Source: Perkinsus olseni
Lineage: Eukaryota; Perkinsozoa; Perkinsida
Assembly: GCA_013115125.1 (NCBI GenBank)
Contig: JABANN010000025.1
Coordinates: 57,665-121,664, forward strand
Direction: 5' to 3'
DNA length: 64,000 nt
Shown: positions 49,394 through 59,564 of the stretch, in pieces
Position numbering within the stretch: the stretch's first letter is position 1
How the letters are laid out: every line of letters begins with the position of its first letter
The notes under the pieces: model-generated
Databases searched by the model: none
What the model was told of the DNA's origin: nothing
What the model saw: only the letters and a program-made list of their open reading frames with translations
Program-made: the position numbers and the translations under genes

Positions 49394-51224
49394 ATGCCTC
49401 CGTCGGTGAAGGCCAAGTCAGCGGACACAGACGAATGCCTGAGGTTACCGGCAGAGATGAACGTGGTGAAGCCATCAGAGGAGAAGGAGGGAGACAAGAC
49501 CCCAACGGCGGAGATGAACCGTTTGGTACACTACGACGTGCTGGAAGCCTCGGAATGCGGTGAGGAGAATCAATGTGAAGGCCGGTGGCGTATTCGCTCT
49601 TGTTTAGACCCCGTGAAGGACGTCTCGGCCCATGCCGACGAGATACAGCGAAGACTTGCACCTGCCGATTTCCATTGGTCCAAGACTCCGGAGCTACATA
49701 AAATACGGAGGAAAAAGATTTTGAAAGCGTAATACGGTGCAGCGCCCAGCGCGACGCGGCTGCATTTCGGGAGTCGCTCAGGCATCCGGAAATCCTGAAG
49801 GTTCAAGGTCCCGATCCGCTGGCCGCGGTATTCTGTACGGTAACGGTGTTCATCCAACTCGTCATGTGCTACGCAGTCCGAGGGTGGTCCTGGCCGAACC
49901 TTTTGATTGTGACATATGTGAGCTACGTTCTCTCAGACACTCCTGCGCCTGTCGCCAGTATGTGAGGTATGCCCTAATACTGGTGTGATCAGGTGGTGTC
50001 TGGGGCGATGAATCACTCCTTGGTCCTGGCGATGCATGAGCTATCTCATGACCTGTTCTTCAAGTCTAAACTGCTGAATAAGGTTTTCTCGTAATAACAA
50101 CGGGCCTCTCCGTCCGAGAAATAATTGTTAGAAAACTGCACCATCCGAGAATCGAACTCGGGTCACAACGATGGCAACGTTGTATTCTACCACTAGACCA
50201 ATGGTGCTGATGGCTATATAGTGTTTTCACCACAATCTCCGGTCGTATTTCCGCGTCGCAAACTGTTTTTTGATGGTGTTGTTCTTCGACCAAGCCTATG
50301 TATTGTTCGCAGCTGACTTCCTTCGTTCAGTGTCTTCTGCAATCTCCCTACTGGCGTCGCCTCTGCGGCCACCTTTCGAAGATACCATCTGGAGCATCAT
50401 TCGTCACAGGTAGTACATGCGTACAACCGACCAGAGGAACGCGATGCCATTACGAGATTCGGGATCCCGGACTTTCATTCGGCCGGCTTGCGGTCTCTCC
50501 CTATTTTCTTCCACGCATCGCGTAGTGAGTCGGCCGTTTGTCATGCTGAACTATCTAGACGAGTACTTACATGAGAGGTTCGATTTATTAACCTCACATC
50601 TTCTCAGGGTGTGGACAAGATCGACGTGGACATCCCGACGCACGCGGAGGCCAAGCTCTTTCGCTCGGTGTTGGGCCGATTCGTGTGGGCGCTCTTCCAG
50701 CCGGTATTCTACGGGCTGCGTCCGATGGTGGTCCGTCCTTTACCTATGGTCAAGTACGAGGCCATCAATTGGTTGGTGCAACTTGCATTTGACATCGCGG
50801 TGCTGAAGTGTCTCGGCCTGAAGTCCTTCTTCTATCTCCTTTGGGGAAGCTTCTTCGGGCTCGGACTGCACCCGATCTCCGGTCACTTCATTGCGGAGCA
50901 TTTGGAGGCCGTGTACGGTCAGGAGACGTTCAGCTACTACGGCCCGCTCAACCTATTGGCTTATAACGTCGGGTAGGGTGCCTCATCCCGAAGGTGCGTT
51001 CATTCGATCCATCGCCTCAGGTACCATAATGAGCATCACGACTTCCCGACTGTCGCCGGTCGTAATCTCCCAAAGGTTAAAGCTTTGGCCCCTGAATGGT
51101 GAGCAATATGTTCGTTTCCTCAATCTGCGTGGGAGCTGTATTCTGTAGGTATGATATGCCGAGCTACGACTCCTGGAGTAGAGTGCTCTATGATTTTGTC
51201 ACAAAAGGGAACACTAACTTGTGA
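49394..51224 (+). CDS. DEGS1: sphingolipid delta-4 desaturase, second copy
   Basis: Eight exons mirror those of the copy at 40382, with one extra intron in the first (a 48-nt intron that keeps the frame open). The 3' exons are 50331-50409, 50608-50972, 51021-51098 and 51149-51224. Boxes HELSHD, YHLEHH and HNEHHDFP are intact, and [38 protein letters not shown] and [13 protein letters not shown] align with copy one. The N-terminal extension is short (about 50 residues) and lacks the helical repeats of copy one. The intron between the exon ending LLNKVFS (about 50092) and 50331 is about 240 nt and holds an antisense tRNA-Gly. All key residues are present, so it looks functional. Confidence 0.88.
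50137..50207 (-). tRNA. tRNA-Gly (anticodon GCC)
   Basis: The 71-nt sequence folds as a standard tRNA. The acceptor stem GCACCAT pairs with ATGGTGC plus discriminator A, followed by a D arm, an anticodon stem CAACG/CGTTG around loop TTGCCAT (anticodon GCC), and a T arm with GGTTCGATTC. It carries its own A and B boxes for RNA polymerase III. It lies antisense inside an intron of the second desaturase gene. Confidence 0.95.
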
Positions 51225-51855
51225 GTGCACCAGTGGCCATCTTCAACCAACATCATTGGATGGACTCCCTATAGATACTGCCGAGTAAAGCGCACCAAGG
51301 CCTAGTAGATTCCAGCCTACTGTACTGCTGTGTGACACGCTCACATACCTCTCCATTGTGCCGCTCGTCGGTAGCAGTGCCTACAGATCGTAGTGTCACT
51401 CGATTTTATGGTATGATAGTGTGAGGCAGAGAAAGCTACGTCCGGTATTTGCACGTGAAGAAGATTCGGCAGATCTACTTGTTAGATTTTTTAGTTCCCT
51501 GGAAGGTTGCGTTGTAAGGTGGTTGGAAATGAGTGGTGAATATCTACGGTAAGGTTGTGCCACTAGAGATGGGAGACTTCGGAGGATTCCCACTTGTCGA
51601 CCGGAGAGTTCATCACGCACGAAGCCTCGCTCGGCTGACAGTGATTGGGATTGTTTGTGCTGTGACGGCCTTCCAGGGCTGTGGGCCACAACAGGTGGTG
51701 ACCGGTCGCTTTCATCTGCGATAGAAATCTGAATCTCCCACTGAAGGCATCCTGTCTCAGTGTTCGGTGAGAAGTCGAATGGACCCGGGTAACACAATCA
51801 ATGTATACTATGAGCACGACGGCGCATACCCTCGGATCAACGTGTTGGACACGAG
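51225..51855. other. intergenic, no gene supported
   Basis: Only short frames are seen. One (51533-51724, plus) has a hydrophobic run LTVIGIVCAVTAF, but I could not connect it to the next frame. Confidence 0.3.
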
Positions 51856-52242
51856 ATGTACCACCAGAGGAGCGTACGGGAATGCTCATTTCAAGAGTAT
51901 TGGAGCAACGCGCTTGTCAGAGTGTGGAAGGATACGCCCCCTCTACGGACGATCGGGAACTTCACCACCTCGTGCGAAGAGGCGGCCGAAGTCGTTCGGC
52001 CGACGCTCGAAGTTGTCATAAATATGGCATGCTTCGACCCGATACCCGAAGACAAACGCACCTGGGTAGGATCAGGCGATACACTGCAGCCGGCCAGGTG
52101 GATGAGCCTCCTCCAGAGATTCTGTGTTTTCGACGCACCAAGCCATCGGGTGGCCTTCGAGTTCTGGGATGGAGGCCATCTGGCCGTGACGCGCGTCTTC
52201 TGCTTCGCCTCCCCTGAACAATGGAGTAACTACACACTGTAG
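51856..52242 (+). CDS. hypothetical protein, possibly part of a larger gene
   Basis: A 128-codon frame starts MYHQRSVRECSFQEYWSNAL and ends RVFCFASPEQWSNYTL. The composition is protein-like, with balanced hydrophobics, four cysteines and segments such as MSLLQRFCVFDAPSHRVAFE. A frame just upstream (51767-51860) reads NTINVYYEHDGAYPRINVLD, also protein-like, in a different frame, so an unseen intron or a frame change may separate the two. I recognise no family. A long frame on the minus strand overlaps this region but is rich in Arg/Ser and looks like a by-product. Confidence 0.35.
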   Translation: MYHQRSVRECSFQEYWSNALVRVWKDTPPLRTIGNFTTSCEEAAEVVRPTLEVVINMACFDPIPEDKRTWVGSGDTLQPARWMSLLQRFCVFDAPSHRVAFEFWDGGHLAVTRVFCFASPEQWSNYTL

Positions 52243-53106
52243 CGTTGAGCTGAGCGCGCGGGAGGGCACGATGGCCTGCAGGTTGGTGAACCCCGAAGGA
52301 GCTGTACTGAACGGTGCGCCCGTGGACGAATGCAATGAAGCCATTGCCCAGAAGGAAGACGACTTGGCAAAGTTGGGATCGGAGATCTGTCAGCCTGACG
52401 GGAGCTCGAGGCATCGGTGACTGATGAGAGATGGGTCTCGGCCGAGCATACCAGGTTTCATGTCGTGTCAATGGCGGTCGAGCTTTGCCATAGTGACAAC
52501 AATAACATTCTTCTATAACAACCCGATACACCCGAATGGCACAACAAGGCCTGTTCGGGTTTGAGGCACTCAGGCTAGCGGATAATCCACTGCGGATTGC
52601 TCTCACCTTCAACGATCATCCTCATGTCTTTACTCGCGGATCTGGTCGGTTCCTGTTTCCACCTTCGGGCTATATCGTGAGGGAGCTAAGCTAACGCTGG
52701 TGCGCTTAGAATGACTTAGACTGGATACACAGTATGCCTAACTGAAACCTGTAACAAAGCTTGCGGCGCGTGCACGATCAGGGACAGGAGGCACGCCACG
52801 CGGAGGGGACACCGTGCACGGCGGCCGTGCCGGATCTAAAATTTGTCCTTCCGTGCTGATCTTCGGAGAAGCCGCTCCAACTTCGACGAGGAAAACCTTC
52901 GCCATCCGAAGCTTTAATCCTTCCTCGCCGGACACGGCGTATCGAATGTGGTAGGTTGCGGAGAAGGCTTGTCGACAGAGGGGCGCCGCGCACGCATGAT
53001 CACGGTAAGCTAGCTGACCCAGCGGAGCTGCGGCAGCGCATTAGACCGGAACTTGATTGTTCTTCCCTCCCACTTTGTTGGGAGCCGGAAGCACGCACTG
53101 AGTTAT
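52243..53106. other. intergenic, no gene supported
   Basis: No protein-like frame or RNA gene is seen up to the start of the retroelement. Confidence 0.35.
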
Positions 53107-53550
53107 TGTTGACAGTCTGAGTCCCATCGGCAGGTGACCCAGAGTTACGCCCATTATCTGTAACCATACTAGTCAACACAATATCCAGACTTTATACCAA
53201 TAACCAATGATCCTTATCAGTAACCGAGTGATATACACAGTGTAAACCCAATCGTATCCGCAGAGCAAATAGATACCTCAGAGGAGTACACAGATAATAA
53301 CCCAGATAAACCTTCTACTTAATACTCAGTCTTATACAGACTTACACACCGTCTAGCTACGCAGTGTAGAGGAAGTTGCCGAGTAGATAGGCCGCTTGAA
53401 GGATAACTCAACACACACAGTGCTGACAAGTCTGAACTTAACTATCTATATACAGTGTGGCGAGCCCACTAGCGTGCTAGCGTCAGGCTAAAGGGTGCTC
53501 CACACACAAATGGAGACAACTACACAAAAAGAGACGTAACAGTTCTTACA
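53107..53550 (-). repeat. candidate 3' LTR of the retroelement
   Basis: Next to a GGGGGAGA purine tract, the minus strand reads TGTAAGAACTGTTACG and, about 440 nt later, ends CTGTCAACA, giving TG...CA ends. No second copy is present in the window, so the call rests on position and end sequences only. Confidence 0.45.
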
Positions 53551-55430
53551 TCTCCCCCTGATTGGACTCCAATCAAATAGAAAAAATGGTTCATCATCTC
53601 AAAACGACTGAAGCTCCTTATGGCCGTAGTAGGGTCTCACATTCTTGAGATGCTCATTCCGCTCAGATCCCGACTTATCGGCAATGATGATTGTGGCACG
53701 ATCATCTAGCACTCCTCGAATCACATAAGGGCCCGCCCACTGAGTAGACATCTTCACCATTACATGCTGACCGACAGGGAGGGAACGTCGTGCTCGTCGC
53801 GGGGCTTCTACTTCACGAGCGTCTCGAATCTTCTCGACCCAATCCCGGGTAACCTTAGCATCTTCTTCTCGAGCTTCAGCAGCTTCTGGGGAAGCAGTGA
53901 GACTATCAGCAGCTTCTGACATCCCCATTCCCGGCGAAGGATAGAACTGGCGATTGAACATCAACTGGAAGGGGGTCTTGTTAAACTCGGGAAGGACCAT
54001 ATTATTAACCCGCACCATCGCATCATCAATTCTAGTGCTCCAGGACCTCGACTTTGCAGCACCATATATTCGAAGCATACGCTTCAATTCTTGGACCTTT
54101 CTTTCAGCATACCCATTGCTCCAAGGACTCCGTGGACTTATCAACCTCACCACAACATTGTGCCTCTCCAATGTCGTCCGGGTAAACTTACTCGAAAAAC
54201 AGCTCCCGCGGTCTGATCTTAAGACCTCCATATATCCCAGAGTAGCACAAATATGAGAGACGGCCTTCAGCAGTTCCTTTGACGTACAATCAGCCAGCCC
54301 TCGCATAATACAATAGCGGGAAAAATGATCACATAAGATCAAGCAATACGTAAAGCCCTGGATACTGCGGACCATGGGACCTGCAAGGTCAGCGGACACT
54401 ATTTGCCACGGTCTCCGCAGCCTTTCGCCATTAGGATAATCAAGTACATTATCGGGAGACACCGAAAAGGGAGCCTTTACAGCTGCATCATTGCACTTTG
54501 TGCAAGCCATGCAGACCTTCTTGACGAAACTCTTCATACCACGCCACCACCAATCCCTAGACAGGTGCCATGCAGTAGCCCGAGAATTCACATGCTTATA
54601 TTGGTCATGATAGCTCTCCACCAAGCGCTCCAGGTCTTCGACCGAGGTGGTAGGATGAACCAGCACATGGCGATACTCTTCTCGTGAAAGACCTGGCGTA
54701 CGGACAACCTTCACCAGAACTCGATGACCATCACGGGACTCAATCATAAACAGAGAGCCATCCCTGACCACCTGACCACTCGATTGGCTCTCGCAATCCA
54801 TAATCAACGAGAGTAAATAGGGATCACGGAGTTGAGCGTCTCGCAAGGTCTCTATCTTCTCCGTCACACCCGCACCACGAAGACCAATAATATCATCACC
54901 ACTCACGTACTTGGCGTTCTTGAACAATTCGGCCTCAGGGAGCTTATACTTCTCGACCCACCTTGACAACGAATCAGCGTACTCATTCTCGGCTGCAGGA
55001 ATATGTCGCACCAGAACAGGGATATCTAAGCAAACCTGAGCATCGCAAGCGAGCATTAACAGCCGCTCAATAGCAGCCTTCTCTTGTGATCGAGTGACAG
55101 CCCTATACGTTCCATCTTTCAACCAACAGCAAGCTACACGACTATCGGTCTCGATGATCACCTTCTCGATGCCATAGGCCTTCAAGTCTAAGTCGGCGAC
55201 AGCCAAGAGCCCCTCAATAACCGCAAATGCTTCTTGTCGATTAACATGCCACCCTCGCTGATTAGGTTTCCATATCCGGGCTCGAGTAAGGAGTTTGGCT
55301 GGGCATCCCTGAAGAGAGACCGCCCACCCATAACCCGAGCTTGAAGCATCCGACCGTAGCTCTCATCATCGGAGTTGTGACCTGGGCTCGGCATGATAAT
55401 AGGCAAAACGAGCAGCCTGCACCAAGACAT
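53107..55430 (-). mobile_element. LTR retrotransposon fossil (gypsy- or BEL/Pao-like), incomplete
   Basis: The minus strand carries the 3' part of a pol region: the end of an RNase H domain followed by a zinc-binding motif and an integrase core with a chromodomain-free tail, in the order RNase H then integrase, which argues against the Copia group. The main open stretch is 53599-55206, with a related short stretch up to about 55430. Reverse transcriptase, gag and the upstream LTR are not in the window, so the element is incomplete. A purine tract just downstream of pol and a candidate LTR (53107-53550) follow. The long uninterrupted coding stretch suggests it is fairly young. Confidence 0.8.
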
Positions 55431-55589
55431 CGTAATCCGTTACTCTAGCGAAATTGAATGTACTACCGGCGAAATTGATTTCACTAAGGCATATCTTGGC
55501 GCGGGTGTTCGCTCGCCCTGCGAAATTGATCTTACTGACCCCGAAATAGGCATTTAAAAGGTGTAGCGTTGTTTGTCTGGCGCTGGTCT

Positions 55590-55795
55590 GAGTCACTTTG
55601 TAGGCTGAAAAGCGTATCATAGCGGATGGCCAATGATGCTTGACGCTGGCGTTATTTGGGGAAAATCGTTGCCACAAGTTGTCATCCACAGGAAATCGTA
55701 TGCCACATCGTCAAGAAGTTCGAGATTTTAGTTTCAATACCCTATGTTGCGTTGACCGTCACAATCACAACGGTAACAAGTACTGACACGAATAC
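55590..55795 (+). repeat. diverged dispersed repeat, copy A
   Basis: It matches 57687-57860 in the same orientation through collinear blocks: GAGTCACT, then AAGCGTATCAT, ATGATGC, GTTCGA.ATTTTAGTTTC, ATGTTGCGTT and CACAATNACA. Identity is patchy, with small insertions and deletions. Confidence 0.55.
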
Positions 55796-55999
55796 TACTA
55801 TCATTCAACTACTGTCCAGATCCCGAACTCCGATGGATCTGGAAGTTAGCGATCGCCCGAGATATCCGAAACGGCTGGCCGACCATCGGTGATGATGACT
55901 ATTATTTTGGTTTGATGATATTTTGGACTCCTATGGCGTGGTATATAAGCAATTAAGATAGATCTAGTGATAGCGTGTGCACGCATGAGTCCGTATTGA

Positions 56000-56021
56000 G
56001 CCGTAGCCATCTTGGCTCAAG
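56000..56021 (+). ncRNA. spliced-leader sequence (SL RNA gene or relict)
   Basis: The 22 nt begin GCCGTAGCC and end TTGGCTCAAG, differing at one position from the dinoflagellate leader (D-CCGUAGCCAUUUUGGCUCAAG). Perkinsus is known to use the same leader. In an SL RNA gene a GT donor should follow; here the sequence continues TTTG, so the only donor would be CAA|GTTTGT. I see no clear Sm site downstream. It is therefore either a divergent SL RNA gene or a relict leader left by re-insertion of a trans-spliced mRNA. Confidence 0.65.
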
Positions 56022-56863
56022 TTTGTTTGTTCTAATCTCCATCCTCCCCCTCGCGTCGTGTTCCACAGTCCCGGACGGTGCAAACTAACATACGACGTCG
56101 CACTTTGAGACCCATTACTGTCTCATACACCTCTGTTACGAAATATATGGGGTAAAGAGCAATCGAGATGTGAACGTGAATCGTGTGAAATGGGAAGGCA
56201 AGGAGCTCCATCTCGATACGAGATTCTCGTATGCAGGACGCTACAATTGCATGCTCGATGGGTAAGTTGCGAAGTGCGTGCTTTTGAGAGGCGTGTGGTG
56301 ATATTACGATGAGACTTCTCGGCGTACTGTCGTGGTACGCACCTCGTACATCCTGATGGCGTACACGAGTGTCGGTGACTTGGCGCCAGTCATTACATCG
56401 TCGATTATACTCTGTGTGACATCATACCTATTAGTCCTAAAAGACGGAGGATCATTGCGCTGAAGATCAGGAAACTCTACCGTGCATATCAAAAGATGAA
56501 GGTGGCATGGCATTTACTCAGTAATTTCGACGAGATCAATGATCAGAGACAGGAGTCTGGCGTCACCCGGGAGGGGCGCCATGCCGTGTCTACAATATGT
56601 CGACCTTTCCTGGGCCCGGACTGGAAGGCGGGACTCTTCGCATGTGGCAAAACTGCTCTAACCTCGAAGGGGGAAACCTCCTCTACCAAAATCTTCGAGC
56701 GTCCCTCTGCCGGCGTGGAGTAGAAGGCTCAATCCGGGAGTCTGGGGCGAAGACGCCTCTGGGAGAGGGCGTTGCGTAGTACGCAATGCGTACGCGGCAA
56801 GCTAGCCGAGATATTACTCGCACTCGGTTGTTCTCCCCCCCCCTCCCAACTTCAAGGAAGCAC

Positions 56864-57403
56864 ATGCGTTACACCATTCTACCTTTCTGCCTGGCTGCTA
56901 TAGCCAAGATCGGTCTAGGACTGTCGGCATGCCCTGCTGGAGATGCCCAGTGCCAAGCTGAGGACCCCTCTTCTTATTGCAAGTTCTATATGGGTGATCG
57001 TGTCTGTCAGGGGAGTAACACGCCTTGCTATTGTACGACCACTCCACCACCGACACCCACGCCTAGTGGTGGACCATGCCCTGACGGTGATGCTTACTGC
57101 CGCCAGCAGACTGGGGATACGGGTTCTTATTGCAAGGCTGCCTATCAGAGTGGACCCGGTGGGGGCGTCTGCCAAGGATTTGATGTGCCCTGTACATGCT
57201 CTATACCCGCGCCTACCGTCGGGCCTGCGTCTACCGAACAGCCTGCTCCCACTATCGGGCCCGCGTCTACCGGCCAGCCTGCTCCCACTATCGGGCCTGC
57301 GTCTACCGAACAGCCTGCTCCCACTATCGGGCCCGCGTCTACCGATCAGCCTGCTCCCACTATCGGGCCTGCGTCTACCGACCAGCCTCCTCATACTATG
57401 TGA
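56864..57403 (+). CDS. secreted Cys-rich protein with Thr/Pro repeats
   Basis: A single-exon frame of 179 residues starts MRYTILPFCLAAIAKIG, a signal peptide. Two copies of a cysteine module follow: C-P-x-G-D-A-x-C, then S-Y-C-K, then V-C-Q-G and P-C-x-C, at about residues 24-60 and 72-115. The C-terminal part is five 12-residue units A-P-T-I-G-P-A-S-T-(E/G/D)-Q-P. The layout (signal, paired disulphide modules, O-glycosylation-like repeats) fits a cell-surface or wall protein. The leader resembles that of the repeat protein at 31758-32219. I chose the ATG at 56864 because the upstream in-frame extension would hide the signal peptide. Confidence 0.75.
   Translation: MRYTILPFCLAAIAKIGLGLSACPAGDAQCQAEDPSSYCKFYMGDRVCQGSNTPCYCTTTPPPTPTPSGGPCPDGDAYCRQQTGDTGSYCKAAYQSGPGGGVCQGFDVPCTCSIPAPTVGPASTEQPAPTIGPASTGQPAPTIGPASTEQPAPTIGPASTDQPAPTIGPASTDQPPHTM
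57205..57398 (+). repeat. 36-nt coding minisatellite
   Basis: Five tandem units encode PTIGPASTEQPA with small changes, at the C-terminus of the secreted protein. Confidence 0.85.
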
Positions 57404-58860
57404 CTCGCCCTGGATCGTTGACCTCTTTGTATTTCTTCTACTCTGTTGGTGCAGGGCACGGGCCTCTATTTTCATGGTCTGGTCACCACTATAGACCGTC
57501 TTTTTACCGGCCCCCGTGCCGCTATTCGCGATCATTTGCTTTTCGGTCTCCGTACATATCACACAACTATTCGTCTATTGGTCTGGCTACCACCACACGC
57601 AATTATTTATTCACTGATCCGCGTTCCACATACGCAGATATTTTTTTATTGGCTCGCGTACCACTATACGCTATCATTTTTCAGAGGAGTCACTAGGTAG
57701 TCCAAGAAGCGTATCATGGCAGGATCCCCATGATGCCTCAGCCATCACTTTATTTGAAGAAAGAGTTGTAATCGTTAGAATATAGTAGAAGGGGTTCGAT
57801 ATTTTAGTTTCGAAAGCCATGTTGCGTTCATTGGCACAATTACAGCGGTGATAAAGACTTATACGTACGCCCATACCTTGAAAGCCATTACAGACAGTAT
57901 ACGAAAAGTGGGACAAAACTAAGGCCGCGATCCGAGAACCACCGCGATTGAGTTGTAAAGCACGTGTGCTTGGAGGTACAGTTAGAGCCGGAGTCGTTAC
58001 CTCACCTTGCTCGTCCCCTATTTTGTGTTTGGCACACAACTGTGTCGGTCTCAGCTAGCGGCAGGTGTCAGCCCATTGCAGGACTCTTGTGCGCGCTCTG
58101 GCCATTAGTTCCACGCATGCTGTGACGCTCAGACCAGTTACTGTGGCGAGTGTGCTCAACACACCGATTTTTTTTCTTTTCTCTCTCTTCTTTGTACGGG
58201 GCAGGTTCAGCGTCCGATCCATTGATGTATATCGGCATAGTGCCCTGTCGTGCTTGGTCGGCGGTTGTATATGGATATCGCTGTATATCTGCTTCATCGA
58301 GCCGCCGAGTCAAGATGATAGCCCAATCCTGTGGTGCCTTGTGTTCGAGTCGAGGTTCGGCACGCGAAGGCAATGAACTGTATGACTGAGATCCGTTGAT
58401 CGGGATCCGAGTACCGCACTTGAATGAGTTCAATGGTACCACTACAGTATAAACGCAAAACTCCTACTAGGTTGAACTCATTGATCTATACGTTCTCAGA
58501 ACCATGCAAGTGTTATAGTGAAGGCCCTCAGTGTGACCCATAAATGCAGAATCCATCAGTGCAAGCCGTGGCTCCTGTTTAGGAAGGGGAGCTGCGTCGC
58601 TACCTACTCACAGGAGCCTTGGCCTGGTAACTCAAAGGAATTCTGTACATGATAATGATAGTGCAAAGGGCATGCCTTCCTTGAGGGCTGCTGATGTGCT
58701 GTATTGGCCACAATCAGGGCCGGTAGTTTCTCAACGGCTAAGTCGGCAGGTAATGTGATATGTTCGTGTACCTGCGACGAACTCTAGCTGAACTATACGT
58801 TGATAACCAGGATAGTTCAACCAGCAGTCCTTACATGTCGCGGGCGACCGGCAGGAGCAA
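57404..58860. other. intergenic with diverged repeat copy B
   Basis: It holds copy B of the diverged repeat at 57687-57860. Otherwise only short frames are seen. Confidence 0.35.
57687..57860 (+). repeat. diverged dispersed repeat, copy B
   Basis: It pairs with copy A at 55590-55795 in direct orientation; the two copies bracket the spliced-leader match and the secreted Cys-rich gene. Confidence 0.55.
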
Positions 58861-59367
58861 CTATCCTAGGCCGCTTGTCATGTCTGACAGTGTCAGACTG
58901 ACACTATGGGATAACGGCGGGGCAACTACCCTAACCTGTCCCACTTTCGACGCTCGACCCTGTGCTTCCCTGTGGGTTTGGCTAACTCTCGTCCCGTACA
59001 GTCCACTAAGCTTGGACCTCGCCGTCGGCTTATGCTGAAAGAACCGCCACTTGAGCATAGAGGTCATCGTGCGTGTGGAGTTTCGACGCCTTGCCTGTGA
59101 AGTGAAGATTATTTTCACAGGATGCAGCGGATTTCTGTCACCACTTGGTAAGATTGGGAGAGTCTCGTACCTAGTCTGTCCATTACTCCGAACTCTCATC
59201 CTATACTCGTCCGGAAACCACGGTGGCGGAGCGAAGCTGTCGTCGAAAAAACGTTTGACGCGAGACAGTGATGGCAGAGATGTGCCTGGCTGTTGGATTG
59301 GCAATGACCAAACGACCCATCGCGTACTTTTGTCCATGTGCGGGTCGTCACCAATGTGGCCCTTCAT
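58861..59367 (-). CDS. hypothetical protein, low confidence
   Basis: A 168-codon frame starts MKGHIGDDPHMDKSTRWVVW and includes RVKRFFDDSFAPPPWFPDEY and LPILPSGDRNPLHPVKIIFT. The first 100 residues are protein-like and the rest is Arg/Ser-rich and less convincing. No family is recognised. A copy of the over-represented 12-mer lies within it (59226-59237, as GCGGAGCGAAGC). Confidence 0.3.
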   Translation of the reverse strand: MKGHIGDDPHMDKSTRWVVWSLPIQQPGTSLPSLSRVKRFFDDSFAPPPWFPDEYRMRVRSNGQTRYETLPILPSGDRNPLHPVKIIFTSQARRRNSTRTMTSMLKWRFFQHKPTARSKLSGLYGTRVSQTHREAQGRASKVGQVRVVAPPLSHSVSLTLSDMTSGLG

Positions 59368-59564
59368 GAGACGAAGCCTGAGTTCATCATTCTAGCAGAC
59401 GTCACTAGAAGGGCGATCTACTCTGACGACGTTCGAGGTTATGCAGCTGGTCGTACTTCCCCACGAACTAGATCAGTCAACGCGAGTCGGGCACCCTCAT
59501 CGAAACAACCAATGAAACAGTAGACGATGTCACACCATCGGAAAAGTTATGGTATCGGTCTCAA

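Larger units (their letters stand above)
55441..56863. other. intergenic with diverged repeat copy and spliced-leader match
   Basis: It contains copy A of a diverged repeat (55590-55795), a spliced-leader match (56000-56021), three CGAAATTGA motifs near 55448-55530, and short coding-like fragments after the leader match (about 56171-56262, reading VNRVKWEGKELHLDTRFSYA; and 56300-56460). No complete gene could be assembled. Confidence 0.4.

Noticed and set aside
52016-52612. A 198-codon minus-strand frame
   Set aside because: Arg/Ser/His-rich composition typical of antisense frames; the plus-strand frame at 51856 is more protein-like.
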